Shown in pieces: positions 41,312 to 51,471 of a stretch of 64,000 bases of DNA. The DNA is from Pseudomonas guangdongensis (GTDB lineage: Bacteria; Pseudomonadota; Gammaproteobacteria; Pseudomonadales; Pseudomonadaceae): NCBI RefSeq assembly GCF_900105885.1, contig NZ_LT629780.1:868001-932000 (forward strand). The letters are read 5' to 3'. Position 1 is the first letter of the stretch. The number at the start of each line of letters is the position of its first letter. The position numbers and the translations under genes were made by a program. The notes under the pieces are model-generated. The model was not told where the DNA came from, ran no database searches, and worked only from the letters and a program-made list of their open reading frames with translations.

Positions 41312-41977
41312 ATGAGCTACCAGCACCAGTACCTCGACGGCACGCGCATCCACTTCCCGCTGGGCAAGGTGGTCTGCGTCGGGCGCAACTACGCCGAACA
41401 CGCCCGCGAGCTGAACAACCCGATCCCCGAGGAGCCGCTGCTGTTCATCAAGCCGGCCAGCGCGGCGGTCGAACTGGAAGGCGGCTTCGCCATCCCCGAG
41501 GGGCGCGGCGAGGTGCACTACGAGGCGGAGATCGCCGTACTGATCGGCAAGCCGCTGTCGCGCCAGCCGGGCGACGAGGAAATCCGCGACGCCATCAGCG
41601 GTTTCGGCGTGGCCCTCGACCTAACCCTGCGCGAGGTTCAGGCGCGCCTCAAGGCCAAGGGCCATCCGTGGGAAATCGCCAAGGCCTTCGACGGCGCCTG
41701 CCCGCTGTCGCCCTTCGTGCCCGGCGACGCCGTCGAGGACCTGGGCGACATCGGCGTGCGCCTGAGCATCGACGGCGAGCTGCGCCAGGACGGCAACAGC
41801 CGCGACATGCTGACCCCGATCCTCGACCTGCTGCGCTACATCAGCGGCCACTTCTCCCTGCAACCGGGCGACGTGGTGCTCACCGGCACCCCGGCCGGGG
41901 TCGGCATCCTGCAGCGCGGCAACCGCCTGCTGCTGGAACTGGGCGACCTGTGCCGCGTCGAGAGCCGCGTGCTCTGA
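41312..41977 (+). CDS. Fumarylacetoacetate hydrolase family protein
   Basis: 221 residues, the short FAH type (YcgM/FAHD1-like). Metal-binding carboxylates are seen in VHYEAEIAVLIGKPL and FGVALDLTLREVQ, with KPASAAVE substrate contacts and C-terminal GDVVLTGTPAGVGIL. Possible activities are acylpyruvase, oxaloacetate decarboxylase or tautomerase; the sequence does not decide. An AGGAG sequence precedes the ATG. It follows the D-2-hydroxyglutarate dehydrogenase gene by 70 nt and may share its transcript. Confidence 0.88.
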   Translation: MSYQHQYLDGTRIHFPLGKVVCVGRNYAEHARELNNPIPEEPLLFIKPASAAVELEGGFAIPEGRGEVHYEAEIAVLIGKPLSRQPGDEEIRDAISGFGVALDLTLREVQARLKAKGHPWEIAKAFDGACPLSPFVPGDAVEDLGDIGVRLSIDGELRQDGNSRDMLTPILDLLRYISGHFSLQPGDVVLTGTPAGVGILQRGNRLLLELGDLCRVESRVL

Positions 41978-42096
41978 GCCCTGTCCGCGCCGGCCGCCGC
42001 TGACCGCGGCCGGCGCGCCTTCACGAAGTTTTCATCCGCCGCGCGGCATCCTCCGGCACCCGCCACCGCTACAACCCTGCCGAGTGCCCCGCCACC

Positions 42097-43020
42097 ATGC
42101 CCGCGCCCGTCCGCCGCCCGCTCCTGCGCCGCCTGTCCGCTGCCGTCCTGCTGTGCCTGCTGATCGCCCTGCCGCTCGCCGCCCACCTGCTGCACTGGGA
42201 CGACCAGCTGCGCCTGTACTGGCAGGAGCGCTCGACCGGCGCCGAACAGCGCGCCGCCGGCATCTGGCTGCCGGACTATCGCCTGGCGCTGGAGCGCGAG
42301 CTGCCCGGCCTGGCCGGCGACGAGACCTCCGGGCTGACCTGGAACGCGCCGACCGGCACCCTGTTCACCGTCACCGGCAAGCACCCGCAACTGGTCGAGC
42401 TGGCCACCGACGGCCGCATCCTGCGGCGCATCCGCCTCGCCGGCGTGGCCGATCCGGAAGCGGTCGAGTCCCTCGGCGACGGCCGCCTGGCCATCGTCGA
42501 CGAGCGCCGCCGCCTGCTGACGGTGTTCCCCCTGCCCGCCACCGACGAGCCCCTCGACCTCGCCGCCTGGCCCCAGTACGACCTGGGCTTCGCCGAGGCC
42601 GGCAACAAGGGCTTCGAGGGGCTGGCCTGGGAGCCGCGCCGCCAGCGCCTGCTGCTGGCCAAGGAGCGCGACCCGCTGGGCCTGTTCGAGCTGCCGCTGC
42701 CGAGCGGGCCGAGCGCCGCCGTCAGCCTCGCCGCGCTCCCCTCCGCGTTCCTGCCGATGCGCGACCTGTCGTCGCTGGCCATCGATCCGCGCAGCGGCCA
42801 CCTACTGTTGCTCTCCGACGAGTCGCGCCTGCTGCTCGAACTCGACCTCGACGGCCAGCCGCGCAGCTTCATAGCCCTGCGCGGCGGCCGGCACGGCCTG
42901 AGCACCAGCATCGAACAGGCCGAGGGCGTGGCGATGGACGACGCCGGCAACATCTACCTGGTCGGCGAGCCGAACCGCTTCTACGTGTTGCGCAAGACCG
43001 CCGGCACGGAACCGCATTAA
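42097..43020 (+). CDS. SdiA-regulated/YjiK family protein, copy 1
   Basis: 307 residues: N-terminal signal anchor (about residues 12-30) and an extracytoplasmic beta-propeller domain of the SdiA-regulated (YjiK) family. Family stretches are DETSGLTWNAPTGTLFTVTGK, GVADPEAVESLGDGRLAIVDE, NKGFEGLAWEP and KERDPLGLFEL. Function is unknown; the name comes from regulation of yjiK in Escherichia/Salmonella, not from quorum sensing here. It shares most motifs with the next gene and is separated from it by a hairpin. Confidence 0.83.
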   Translation: MPAPVRRPLLRRLSAAVLLCLLIALPLAAHLLHWDDQLRLYWQERSTGAEQRAAGIWLPDYRLALERELPGLAGDETSGLTWNAPTGTLFTVTGKHPQLVELATDGRILRRIRLAGVADPEAVESLGDGRLAIVDERRRLLTVFPLPATDEPLDLAAWPQYDLGFAEAGNKGFEGLAWEPRRQRLLLAKERDPLGLFELPLPSGPSAAVSLAALPSAFLPMRDLSSLAIDPRSGHLLLLSDESRLLLELDLDGQPRSFIALRGGRHGLSTSIEQAEGVAMDDAGNIYLVGEPNRFYVLRKTAGTEPH

Positions 43021-43045
43021 GGAAAGATTCATCCAAGAGAGACAT

Positions 43046-43070
43046 GCTCGGCACTCATCGAGTGCCGAGC
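43046..43070 (+). terminator. Hairpin between the tandem YjiK-like genes
   Basis: Perfect 11-bp stem GCTCGGCACTC / GAGTGCCGAGC (43046-43056, 43060-43070), loop ATC, in the 60-nt gap between the two paralogs. There is no T-run, so it may shape differential expression rather than terminate fully. Confidence 0.5.
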
Positions 43071-43080
43071 CCCCTCTCCC

Positions 43081-44025
43081 ATGCACCGCGCCCTGCCGAC
43101 CATGCCCAGACTCCTGCCCCACCTGCGCCGCCTGCCCTGGCTGCTCGCCGCCCTGAGCCTGCTGCTCCTGCTGGCCTTCGCCCAGTACCTGCGGCTGTTC
43201 GAGCGCGGCTGGTTCTTCGTCCAGGAATGGCGGCACGCCGCCGAATGGCGCGCGCGCTCGCTCTGGCTGCCCGACTACCGGGTGGAGATCGAGGCGCAGG
43301 CGGTCGAGGGGCTGGACGACGACATCTCCGCGCTGACCTTCGATCCCGAGCGGCGCAGCCTGTTCACCGTCACCAACGCCAATCCGGAAGTCCTCGAACT
43401 GTCCCTGGACGGGCGCCTGCTGCGGCGCATCGCCCTGCGCGGCTTCGGCGATCCGGAGGCCATCGAGTACATCGCCCCCGGCCTCTACGTGATCAGCGAC
43501 GAGCGCGATCAGCGCCTGTTCAAGGTGCGCATCGACGACGCCACCACCCGCCTGGACGCCGCCGACAGCCAGCAGCTGGCGCTAGGCATCGGCCGTAACG
43601 GCAACAAGGGCTTCGAGGGGCTGGCCTACGACCGCGCCGGCCAGCGCCTGTTCGTCGCCAAGGAGCGCGACCCGCTGCGCATCTACGAGATCCGCGGCTT
43701 CCCCCATGTCGACGCCGGGCAGCCGCTGGCCGTGCAGGTGAGCGACGATCCGCAGCGCGACGCCCGCCTGTTCGTCCGCGACCTGTCCAGCCTGCAGTAC
43801 GACCCGCGCAGCGGCCATCTGTTGGCGCTGTCCGACGAGTCGCGGCTGATCATCGAGCTGGACACCACCGGGCGGCCGGTCAGCAGCCTGTCGCTGCGGG
43901 CCGGCCGGCACGGCCTGCGCCAGTCGGTGCCGCAGGCCGAGGGCATCGCCCTGGACGACGCCGGCAACCTCTATCTGGTCAGCGAGCCCAACCTGTTCTA
44001 CCGCTTCGCCAGGCCGGCCGACTGA
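43081..44025 (+). CDS. SdiA-regulated/YjiK family protein, copy 2
   Basis: 314 residues with a membrane anchor around residues 18-38 and the same propeller domain as the preceding gene: DDDISALTFDPERRSLFTVTN, GFGDPEAIEYI, NKGFEGLAYD, KERDPLRIYEI, PRSGHLLALSDESRLIIELD. The two share order and spacing of these motifs, so they are tandem paralogs, but they are well diverged at the termini. An alternative start is the ATG at 43102. The gene converges on the DUF1508 gene with a 2-nt gap. Confidence 0.83.
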   Translation: MHRALPTMPRLLPHLRRLPWLLAALSLLLLLAFAQYLRLFERGWFFVQEWRHAAEWRARSLWLPDYRVEIEAQAVEGLDDDISALTFDPERRSLFTVTNANPEVLELSLDGRLLRRIALRGFGDPEAIEYIAPGLYVISDERDQRLFKVRIDDATTRLDAADSQQLALGIGRNGNKGFEGLAYDRAGQRLFVAKERDPLRIYEIRGFPHVDAGQPLAVQVSDDPQRDARLFVRDLSSLQYDPRSGHLLALSDESRLIIELDTTGRPVSSLSLRAGRHGLRQSVPQAEGIALDDAGNLYLVSEPNLFYRFARPAD

Positions 44026-44027
44026 AC

Positions 44028-44366
44028 TCAGCCCAGCGTCTCGTCGATCAGCTGCGCTTCGGGGGCGTATTTCTGCACCGACTCGATGCCCTGGTTGCAG
44101 CTGGCGGCGCTGGCGTACATCTGGCTCTGGCCGACGACCTGGCCATTGGTCGCCTTGAGCACGAAGTAGGGCCGCCCGTCCTTGGCGGTCAGCGGCTCGA
44201 AGGCCCCGGCGCGCGCGGCGTTGCGGCGCACCGAATCGATGCCCTTGAGCGCCGAGTCCTTGGCCTTGTAGTGCTCGCTGCTGAGGATCGTTTGGCCGTT
44301 GCCGGCCTCCAGGTTGAAGTGGTACTGGCCGTTGCTGCCCTTCTTCAGACGGAATTTGCCGGACAT
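44028..44366 (-). CDS. YegP/DUF1508 family protein
   Basis: 112 residues consisting of two tandem DUF1508 repeats: FRLKKGSNGQYHFNLEAGNGQTILSS... and DGRPYFVLKATNGQVVGQS..., each followed by a short helix (KGIDSVRRNA, QGIESVQKYA). Family role is unknown; small soluble proteins of this type are stress-linked in some bacteria. The ATG at 44366 has AGGAGACAGG upstream. Reverse strand, 3'-to-3' with the YjiK copy 2. Confidence 0.9.
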   Translation of the reverse strand: MSGKFRLKKGSNGQYHFNLEAGNGQTILSSEHYKAKDSALKGIDSVRRNAARAGAFEPLTAKDGRPYFVLKATNGQVVGQSQMYASAASCNQGIESVQKYAPEAQLIDETLG

Positions 44367-44452
44367 GTCCTGTCTCCTCGCATGGCGGATGTGCCTGCGA
44401 TAAAGCTAGACGCGACAGGCGCAGGCTGCGCGATGCGGCAGCGCGCGGGCAG

Positions 44453-44485
44453 AAAAAACGCCGGGCTGCACAGGCAGGCCGGCGT
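44453..44485 (-). terminator. rpiA rho-independent terminator
   Basis: On the reverse strand, a 12-position stem with one mismatch (44474-44485 pairing with 44458-44469) and loop CTGT, followed by TTTTTT. It lies 18 nt after the rpiA stop. Confidence 0.88.
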
Positions 44486-44503
44486 CGAGGCGCGCGGTGC
44501 GGC

Positions 44504-45175
44504 TCAGCGCTGCAGGCTGCGCACGCCCTCGGCGGTGCCGAGCAGCAGCAGGTCGGCCGGGCGGGCGGCGAACAGGCCGTTGGTGACCACGCCGACGATG
44601 TTGTTGATGCGCTGCTCCAGCGCCACCGCATCGCCGACCAGCAGGTTGTGCACGTCGAGGATCACGTTGCCGTTGTCGGTGACGAAGCCCTCGCGGTACA
44701 CCGGGTCGCCGCCCAGCTTGACCAGCTCGCGGGCCACATGGCTGCGCGCCATCGGCAGCACTTCCACCGGCAGCGGATAACCGCCGAGGCGCTCGACCAG
44801 CTTGCTCTGGTCGGCGATGCAGACGAAGGTCTTGGCCACCGCCGCGACGATCTTCTCGCGGGTCAGCGCGCCGCCGCCGCCCTTGACCAGCTGCAGATGG
44901 GCGTCGGCCTCGTCGGCGCCGTCCACGTAGAACTCCAGCTCCGGCACGCTGTTGAGGTCGTAGACCGGGATGCCGTGGCTCTTCAGGCGCGCCGCGGTGG
45001 CCTCGGAGCTGGCCACCGCGCCGTCGAAGTCGTGACGGATCTTCGCCAGCGCGTCGATGAAGCAGTTGGCGGTGGAACCGGTACCGACGCCGACGATGCT
45101 CTTGGCATCGAGACGCGGGTGGATGAAATCGACGGCGGCCTGGGCCACCGCCTGCTTGAGCTGATCCTGGTTCAT
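44504..45175 (-). CDS. rpiA: RpiA, ribose-5-phosphate isomerase A
   Basis: Interconverts ribose 5-phosphate and ribulose 5-phosphate in the pentose phosphate pathway. 223 residues: [42 protein letters not shown] with the catalytic glutamate, [12 protein letters not shown], and [12 protein letters not shown]. On the reverse strand, TATAAT (45209-45214) is a perfect -10 hexamer 33 nt before the start, without a good -35. Divergent from ilvA, as in other pseudomonads. Confidence 0.96.
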   Translation of the reverse strand: MNQDQLKQAVAQAAVDFIHPRLDAKSIVGVGTGSTANCFIDALAKIRHDFDGAVASSEATAARLKSHGIPVYDLNSVPELEFYVDGADEADAHLQLVKGGGGALTREKIVAAVAKTFVCIADQSKLVERLGGYPLPVEVLPMARSHVARELVKLGGDPVYREGFVTDNGNVILDVHNLLVGDAVALEQRINNIVGVVTNGLFAARPADLLLLGTAEGVRSLQR

Positions 45176-45245
45176 GGCGGGTTCCGCAAAGGGGGGAAAG
45201 TGGCCGGCATTATAGCCCCAAGCACCCGCGGCGCGGCCCGCGCGG

Positions 45246-45275
45246 TTGGCCGAGCGGCAAGCGCAGGAGTAGACT
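45246..45275 (+). promoter_or_regulatory. Candidate sigma-70 promoter for ilvA
   Basis: TTGGCC (45246-45251) and TAGACT (45270-45275), 18 bp apart, 36 nt before the ilvA ATG. Confidence 0.45.
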
Positions 45276-45311
45276 CGGGCGATTGTGCATAGCCCGCCTG
45301 CGACCCCTCCC

Positions 45312-46847
45312 ATGCTCGAACAGTACGTCAAGAAGATGCTCACCTCGCCCGTCTACGACGTGGCGGTGGAAACCCCCCTGCAACCGGCCCGCAGCCTCTC
45401 CGAGCGGCTCAACAACCAGATCCTGCTCAAGCGCGAGGACCTGCAGCCGGTGTTCTCCTTCAAGATCCGCGGCGCCTACCACAAGGCCGCGCTGCTCAGC
45501 GAGGAGGAGAAGGCGCGCGGAGTGATCGCCGCCTCGGCCGGCAACCACGCCCAGGGCCTGGCCCTGGCGGCGAAGAAGCTCGGCATCAAGGCGGTCATCG
45601 TCATGCCCAAGACCACCCCGGACATCAAGGTCCAGGCGGTGCGCGCGCGCGGCGCGCGGGTGGTGCTGCACGGCGAGGCGTTCCCCGAGGCGCTGGCGCA
45701 CTGCCTGAAGCTGGTCGAGGAGAAGGGCTACACCTTCGTCCATCCCTACGACGACCCCGAGGTGATCGCCGGGCAGGGCACCGTGGCCATGGAAATCCTC
45801 CGCCAGCAACCGGGCCGGCTGGACGCGATCTTCGTGCCGGTCGGCGGCGGCGGCCTGATCGCCGGCATCGCCGCCTACGTCAAGTACCTACGCCCGGACA
45901 TCAAGGTGATCGGCGTCGAGCCGGAGGAGTCCGACTGCCTGCGCGCCGCCATGGCCGCCGGCGAGCGCGTGGTACTGAGCCAGGTCGGGCTGTTCGCCGA
46001 CGGCGTGGCGGTGGCGCAGATCGGCGCCGAGACCTTCCGCATCTGCCGCGAGCACGTCGACGAGGTGATCACCGTGAGCACCGACGAGATCTGCGCGGCG
46101 ATCAAGGACATCTACGACGACACCCGCTCGATCACCGAGCCGGCCGGCGCCCTCGGCGTGGCCGGGATCAAGCGCTACGTGCAGCGCGAAGGCGTATCCG
46201 GGCAGACCCTGGTGGCCATCGACTCGGGCGCCAACGTCAACTTCGACCGCCTGCGCTACGTCGCCGAGCGCGCCGAGCTGGGCGAGCAGCGCGAGGCGAT
46301 CATCGCGGTGACCATCCCGGAGAGGCCGGGCAGCTTCAAGGCCTTCTGCCAGGCCATCGGCAAGCGCTCGATCACCGAGTTCAACTACCGCTACAACCGC
46401 CCCGACCAGGCGCACATCTTTGTCGGCGTGCAGACCCACCCGGAGAACGACCCGCGCGAGCAACTGGTGAACCTGCTGCGCGAGCAGGGCTTCCCGGTGC
46501 TCGACCTAACCGACAGCGAGCTGGCCAAGCTGCACATCCGCCATATGGTCGGCGGCCATGCGCCGGGCGCGCAGAACGAGCGGGTGTTCCGCTTCGAGTT
46601 CCCCGAACGTCCCGGCGCGCTGTTCAACTTCCTCAACAAGCTCGGCGGGCGCTGGAACATCTCGATGTTCCACTACCGCAACCACGGCGCCGCCGATGGC
46701 CGCGTGCTGGTCGGCCTGCAGGTGCCGGACGGCGAGCTGGCGCTGCTCACCGAAGCCCTCGACGCCATCGGCTATCCCTACTGGTGCGCCAGCGACGATC
46801 CGGCCTACCGGCTGTTCCTCGGCAACTGCCCGGGCGAGCCGAACTGA
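45312..46847 (+). CDS. ilvA: IlvA, biosynthetic threonine dehydratase
   Basis: PLP enzyme converting threonine to 2-oxobutyrate, the committed step of isoleucine synthesis. 511 residues: PLP lysine Lys51 in [20 protein letters not shown], and the glycine loop [10 protein letters not shown]. Two C-terminal ACT-like regulatory domains (about 330-400 and 420-505) indicate the feedback-inhibited biosynthetic form, not the single-domain catabolic one. The ATG at 45312 is favoured over a TTG-initiated frame 27 nt upstream. No leader attenuator seen. Confidence 0.96.
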   Translation: MLEQYVKKMLTSPVYDVAVETPLQPARSLSERLNNQILLKREDLQPVFSFKIRGAYHKAALLSEEEKARGVIAASAGNHAQGLALAAKKLGIKAVIVMPKTTPDIKVQAVRARGARVVLHGEAFPEALAHCLKLVEEKGYTFVHPYDDPEVIAGQGTVAMEILRQQPGRLDAIFVPVGGGGLIAGIAAYVKYLRPDIKVIGVEPEESDCLRAAMAAGERVVLSQVGLFADGVAVAQIGAETFRICREHVDEVITVSTDEICAAIKDIYDDTRSITEPAGALGVAGIKRYVQREGVSGQTLVAIDSGANVNFDRLRYVAERAELGEQREAIIAVTIPERPGSFKAFCQAIGKRSITEFNYRYNRPDQAHIFVGVQTHPENDPREQLVNLLREQGFPVLDLTDSELAKLHIRHMVGGHAPGAQNERVFRFEFPERPGALFNFLNKLGGRWNISMFHYRNHGAADGRVLVGLQVPDGELALLTEALDAIGYPYWCASDDPAYRLFLGNCPGEPN

Positions 46848-46944
46848 GCCGGCGCGGCAGCGCGCAACGGCGCCGTCGCGCGCGTTGCCGCTGTCGCGGG
46901 CTTTGTGGAACAATCCGGGGATATCTGTATCCGAGGTGTCTGCC

Positions 46945-47424
46945 GTGATCGATTCCGATGGCTTCCGACCCAATGTCGGCATCATCCTCGCCAATGAGGT
47001 CGGCCAGGTCATGTGGGCGCGGCGCATCAACCAGGATGCCTGGCAGTTCCCCCAGGGCGGCATCAACCCGCAGGAGTCGCCGGAAGAAGCGCTGTTTCGC
47101 GAGCTGAACGAGGAAGTCGGCCTGGAGCCGCACGATGTGCGCATCCTCGCCTGCACCCGCGGCTGGCTGCGCTATCGTCTGCCGCAGCGCCTGGTGCGCA
47201 CCCACAGCCAGCCGCTGTGCATCGGCCAGAAACAGAAGTGGTTCCTGCTGCGCCTGACCGGCGACGAACAGCGGGTGCGCATGGACCTCACCGGCAAACC
47301 GGAATTCGATGGCTGGCGCTGGGTCAGCTACTGGTACCCGCTGGGCCAGGTGGTGTCCTTCAAGCGCGAAGTGTACCGTCGTGCCCTCAAGGAGCTGGCT
47401 CCGCGCCTGCCCGTCCGCGACTGA
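46945..47424 (+). CDS. rppH: RppH, RNA pyrophosphohydrolase
   Basis: Nudix enzyme that removes pyrophosphate from 5'-triphosphorylated mRNA and so triggers RNase E decay. 159 residues from a GTG start at 46945, [20 protein letters not shown]. The Nudix box runs [20 protein letters not shown] then VGL. The WQFPQGG and C-terminal [13 protein letters not shown] are family-typical. It lies 40 nt upstream of ptsP, the usual arrangement. Confidence 0.96.
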   Translation: MIDSDGFRPNVGIILANEVGQVMWARRINQDAWQFPQGGINPQESPEEALFRELNEEVGLEPHDVRILACTRGWLRYRLPQRLVRTHSQPLCIGQKQKWFLLRLTGDEQRVRMDLTGKPEFDGWRWVSYWYPLGQVVSFKREVYRRALKELAPRLPVRD

Positions 47425-47464
47425 CCGAGACTGACCGAACTACAGGAGCGCCGCCCCTTTGACC

Positions 47465-49744
47465 ATGCTCAACACGCTGCGCAAGATCATCCAGGAGGTC
47501 AACTCGGCCCAGGATCTGAACACCGCCCTGACGATCATCGTCGAGCGCGTGCGCGCCGCCATGGGCACCCAGGTCTGTTCGGTCTACCTGCTCGACCCGC
47601 AGAGCAACCGCTTCGTGCTGATGGCCACCGAGGGCCTCAACAAGGCCGCCATCGGCCGGGTCAGCATGGCCCCCAGCGAGGGGCTGGTCGGTCTGGTCGG
47701 CACCCGCGAGGAGCCGCTCAACCTCGAAGACGCCGCCAGCCACCCGCGCTACCGCTACTTCGCCGAAACCGGCGAGGAGCGCTACGCCTCCTTCCTCGGC
47801 GCGCCGATCATCCACCACCGGCGGGTGATGGGCGTGCTGGTGGTGCAGCAGAAGGAGCGCCGCCAGTTCGACGAGGGCGAGGAAGCCTTCCTGGTCACCA
47901 TGAGCGCCCAGCTCGCCGGCGTGATCGCCCACGCCGAGGCTACCGGCTCGATCCGCGGCCTCGGCAAGCAGGGCAAGGCCACCCCCGACACCCGCTTCAT
48001 CGGCGTGCCCGGCTCGCCCGGCGTGGCCCTCGGCACCGGTGTGGTGGTGCTGCCGCCGGCCGATCTGGAAGTGGTCCCGGACCGCCCGATCGACGACATC
48101 GACGGCGAGATCGCCTACTTCTACAACGCCATCGAGGCGGTACGGAAGGACATGCGCGAGCTGTCCGCGCGCCTGTCCAGCCAGCTGCGCCAGGAAGAGC
48201 GCGCGCTGTTCGACGTCTACCTGATGATGCTCGACGACGCCTCCATCGCCGGCGAGGTGGTCAAGGTCATCGAGACCGGCCAGTGGGCCCAGGGCGCCCT
48301 GCGCCAGGTGGTCAACGGCCACGTCAAGCGCTTCGAGCTGATGGACGACGCCTACCTCAGCGAGCGCGCCTCGGACGTCAAGGACATCGGCCGGCGCATC
48401 CTCGCCTACCTGCAGCAGGCGCGCCAGCAGGCGCTGGTCTACCCGGACAACACCATCCTGGTCAGCGAGGAGCTGTCGCCGGCGATGCTCGGCGAGGTGC
48501 CGCCCGGCAAGCTGGTCGGCCTGGTTTCGGTGACCGGCTCGAGCAACTCCCACGTCGCCATCCTCGCCCGCGCCATGGGCATCCCCACGGTGATGGGCGC
48601 GGTCGACCTGCCCTACGCCATGCTCGACGGCATCGAGCTGATCGTCGACGGCTACCGCGGCGACGTGTTCACCAACCCCTCCCACGGCCTGCGCCGCCAG
48701 TTCGCCGAGATCGCCGAGGAGGAGCGCCAGCTCAACCTCGGCCTCGACGCGCTCAGGAGCCTGCCCTGCGAAACCCTCGACGGCCACCACATGCCGCTGT
48801 GGGTCAACACCGGGCTGTTCGCCGACGTGGCCCGCGCCCAGGAGCGCGGCGCCGAGGGCGTCGGCCTGTACCGCAGCGAAGTGCCGTTCATGACCAACGA
48901 GCGCTTCCCCGGCGAGAAGGAGCAGGCGGCGATCTACCGCCAGCAGCTGGCCGCCTTCCACCCGCTGCCGGTGACCATGCGCACCCTGGACATCGGCGGC
49001 GACAAGGCGCTGTCCTACTTCCCGATCAAGGAAGAGAACCCGTTCCTCGGCTGGCGCGGCATCCGCATCACCCTCGACCACCCGGAGATCTTCCTGGTCC
49101 AGGCGCGCGCCATGCTCAAGGCCAGCGAGGGCCTGAACAACCTGCGCATCCTGCTGCCGATGATCAGCGGCCTGGCCGAGCTGGAAGAGGCCCAGCGCCT
49201 GCTGCAGCGCGCCTGGAGCGAGGTGCGCGAGGAAGGCTTCGACGTGCCGATGCCGCCGGTCGGGGTGATGATCGAGATCCCCGCCGCGGTGTTCCAGACC
49301 CGCGAGCTGGCCCGCCGGGTCGACTTCCTCTCGGTCGGCTCCAACGACCTGACCCAGTACCTGCTGGCGGTGGACCGCAACAACCCGCGGGTCGCCAGCC
49401 TCTACGACTACCTGCACCCCTCGGTGCTGCAGGCGCTCAAGCGGGTGGTCGACGACGCCCACGGCGTCGGCAAGCCGGTGAGCATCTGCGGCGAGATGGC
49501 CGGCGATCCGGCCGCCGCCGTGCTGCTGATGGCCATGGGCTTCGACTCGCTGTCGATGAACGCCACCAACCTGCCCAAGGTGAAGTGGCTGCTGCGCCAG
49601 CTGTCGCTGGCCCAGGCCGGCGAGCTGCTCGGGCGCATCCTCGATCTGGAACACCCCCAGGCTACCCATGCCCTGCTGCAGCAGACCCTGCGCGACCTGG
49701 GCCTGGGGCGCATGCTCAACCCGGTCGGCGGTCTGCCGGCCTGA
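47465..49744 (+). CDS. ptsP: PtsP, phosphoenolpyruvate-protein phosphotransferase of the nitrogen PTS
   Basis: EI-Ntr: transfers phosphate from PEP to NPr (PtsO) and then PtsN, a regulatory phosphorelay. 759 residues: GAF domain (1-150, with the start MLNTLRKIIQEVNSAQDL), linker, PEP-utilising N domain, the phosphohistidine domain with His363 in SSNSHVAILARAMGIPTVMG, and the TIM-barrel PEP-binding domain with YRSEVPFM and GSNDLTQYLLAVDRNN. The length and GAF domain separate it from sugar-PTS EI. The frame can start 6 nt upstream at TTG, but ATG is preferred. Confidence 0.96.
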   Translation: MLNTLRKIIQEVNSAQDLNTALTIIVERVRAAMGTQVCSVYLLDPQSNRFVLMATEGLNKAAIGRVSMAPSEGLVGLVGTREEPLNLEDAASHPRYRYFAETGEERYASFLGAPIIHHRRVMGVLVVQQKERRQFDEGEEAFLVTMSAQLAGVIAHAEATGSIRGLGKQGKATPDTRFIGVPGSPGVALGTGVVVLPPADLEVVPDRPIDDIDGEIAYFYNAIEAVRKDMRELSARLSSQLRQEERALFDVYLMMLDDASIAGEVVKVIETGQWAQGALRQVVNGHVKRFELMDDAYLSERASDVKDIGRRILAYLQQARQQALVYPDNTILVSEELSPAMLGEVPPGKLVGLVSVTGSSNSHVAILARAMGIPTVMGAVDLPYAMLDGIELIVDGYRGDVFTNPSHGLRRQFAEIAEEERQLNLGLDALRSLPCETLDGHHMPLWVNTGLFADVARAQERGAEGVGLYRSEVPFMTNERFPGEKEQAAIYRQQLAAFHPLPVTMRTLDIGGDKALSYFPIKEENPFLGWRGIRITLDHPEIFLVQARAMLKASEGLNNLRILLPMISGLAELEEAQRLLQRAWSEVREEGFDVPMPPVGVMIEIPAAVFQTRELARRVDFLSVGSNDLTQYLLAVDRNNPRVASLYDYLHPSVLQALKRVVDDAHGVGKPVSICGEMAGDPAAAVLLMAMGFDSLSMNATNLPKVKWLLRQLSLAQAGELLGRILDLEHPQATHALLQQTLRDLGLGRMLNPVGGLPA

Positions 49745-49866
49745 GTCCCGCGCTGCGCGGCGATCCGGCGGCGCGGTCCGGCACCGCCTCCGGAGCGGGC
49801 CGCGTGCCGGTTGGAGCGCTGCGCGGCCATCCGTTACCATGCCGCCTTTAGTCGAAGGGGCGCGCG

Positions 49867-50649
49867 ATGGAATTTCTTCTCTACCTGCTGCTGGGTGCCG
49901 CGGCCGGCGTGTTGGCCGGGCTGTTCGGCGTCGGCGGCGGCCTGATCATCGTGCCGGTGCTGGTCTACAGCTTCCAGGCCCAGGGTTTCGCCCCGGAAGT
50001 GCTCACCCACATGGCGGTCGGCACCTCGCTGGCGACCATCGCCTTCACCTCGATCAACTCGATCCGCGCCCACCAACGGCGCGGCGCGGTGCGCTGGGAG
50101 ATCGTCCGCTGGCTGACCCTCGGCATCCTCGGCGGCAGCGTGCTCGGCGGCCTGACCGCCTCCTGGCTGCATGGCGACCTGCTGCAGAAGGTCATCGGCG
50201 TGTTCGCCATCAGCATGGCCGCGCAGATGACCTTCAACCTGCAGCCCAAGGCCAGCGGCGGCGTGCCCGGCAAGGCCGGCCTCGGCGTCGCCGGCACGCT
50301 GATCGGCTGGGCCTCGGCGATCATCGGCATCGGCGGCGGCTCGCTGACCGTGCCCTTCCTCAGCTGGCGCAGCGTGCCGATGCAGCAGGCGGTGGCCACC
50401 TCGGCGGCCTGCGGCCTGCCGATCGCCGTGGCCAGCGCGCTGAGCTTCATCTGGCTGGGCCAGGGCGAGGCGCAGCTGCCGGACTGGAGCCTGGGCTTCG
50501 TCTACCTGCCGGCGGTGCTCGGCATCGCCGCCACCTCGATGTTCTTCGCCCGCTTCGGCGCGCAGCTGGCGCACAAGCTGTCGCCGCTGCTGCTCAAACG
50601 CCTGTTCGCCCTGCAGCTGCTGGGCGTCGGCCTGAATTTCCTGCTCTGA
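49867..50649 (+). CDS. TauE/SafE (DUF81) membrane permease
   Basis: 260-residue inner-membrane protein with about eight hydrophobic helices arranged as two repeats. The repeat signature is [17 protein letters not shown] near the start and [15 protein letters not shown] in the second half. The family is proposed to export sulfite or organosulfur anions; the substrate here is unknown. It lies between ptsP and lgt, as in related genomes. Confidence 0.88.
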   Translation: MEFLLYLLLGAAAGVLAGLFGVGGGLIIVPVLVYSFQAQGFAPEVLTHMAVGTSLATIAFTSINSIRAHQRRGAVRWEIVRWLTLGILGGSVLGGLTASWLHGDLLQKVIGVFAISMAAQMTFNLQPKASGGVPGKAGLGVAGTLIGWASAIIGIGGGSLTVPFLSWRSVPMQQAVATSAACGLPIAVASALSFIWLGQGEAQLPDWSLGFVYLPAVLGIAATSMFFARFGAQLAHKLSPLLLKRLFALQLLGVGLNFLL

Positions 50650-50668
50650 TCCCTTCCGAGGAGTGACC

Positions 50669-51463
50669 ATGCTGGTTTTCCCGCAGATCGACCCGGTGGC
50701 TATCGCCCTCGGCCCGCTGAAGATCCACTGGTACGGCCTGATGTATCTGGTCGGCATCGGCGGCGCCTGGCTGCTGGCGACCCGCCGGCTGGCGCAGTTC
50801 GACCCGGCCTGGAACCGCGACAAGCTGTCCGACCTGGTGTTCTGGGTGGCCTGCGGGGTGATCCTCGGCGGGCGCTTCGGCTACGTGGTGTTCTACAACT
50901 TCGAGCAGTTCCTGGCCGATCCGCTGTGGCTGCTGCGCATCTGGGAAGGCGGCATGTCGTTCCACGGCGGCCTGCTCGGGGTGATGCTGGCGGTGTGGTG
51001 GTTCGGCAAGCGCAACGGCAAAGGCTTCTTCGCCCTGATGGACTTCATCGCCCCGCTGGTGCCGCTGGGCCTGGGCGCCGGGCGGATCGGCAACTTCATC
51101 AACGCCGAGCTGTGGGGCAAGCCCACCGACCTGCCGTGGGCCATGCTGTTCCCGGCCTGGAGCGACCCGCAGCAGCTGGCCCGCCACCCCTCGCAGCTCT
51201 ACCAGTTCGCCCTCGAAGGGGTGGCGCTGTTCGCCATCCTCTGGCTGTACTCGCGCAAGCCGCGCCCGACCATGGCGGTGTCCGGACTGTTCGCCGCCTG
51301 CTACGGCGCCTTCCGCTTCCTCGTCGAGTTCGTCCGCGTGCCGGACGCCCAGCTCGGCTACCTGGCCGGCGGCTGGCTGACCATGGGCCAGATCCTCAGC
51401 CTGCCGATGATCCTCGGCGGCCTGGGCCTGATGCTCTGGGCCTACCGGCGCACCGCCCGCTGA
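50669..51463 (+). CDS. lgt: Lgt, prolipoprotein diacylglyceryl transferase
   Basis: First enzyme of lipoprotein maturation: transfers diacylglyceryl from phosphatidylglycerol to the lipobox cysteine. 264 residues, about seven TMs. Motifs: [23 protein letters not shown] with the essential His, and the Lgt signature [13 protein letters not shown], then ARHPSQLYQ. The ATG at 50669 follows GAGGAGTGACC. Two REP-like hairpins follow the stop. Confidence 0.96.
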   Translation: MLVFPQIDPVAIALGPLKIHWYGLMYLVGIGGAWLLATRRLAQFDPAWNRDKLSDLVFWVACGVILGGRFGYVVFYNFEQFLADPLWLLRIWEGGMSFHGGLLGVMLAVWWFGKRNGKGFFALMDFIAPLVPLGLGAGRIGNFINAELWGKPTDLPWAMLFPAWSDPQQLARHPSQLYQFALEGVALFAILWLYSRKPRPTMAVSGLFAACYGAFRFLVEFVRVPDAQLGYLAGGWLTMGQILSLPMILGGLGLMLWAYRRTAR

Positions 51464-51471
51464 ACCTGCAG

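Noticed and set aside
47387-49840. Open reverse-strand frame of ~800 codons opposite ptsP.
   Set aside because: Composition (Gly/Ala/His/Gln-rich) is that of an antisense frame in GC-rich DNA, and PtsP on the forward strand is unambiguous.
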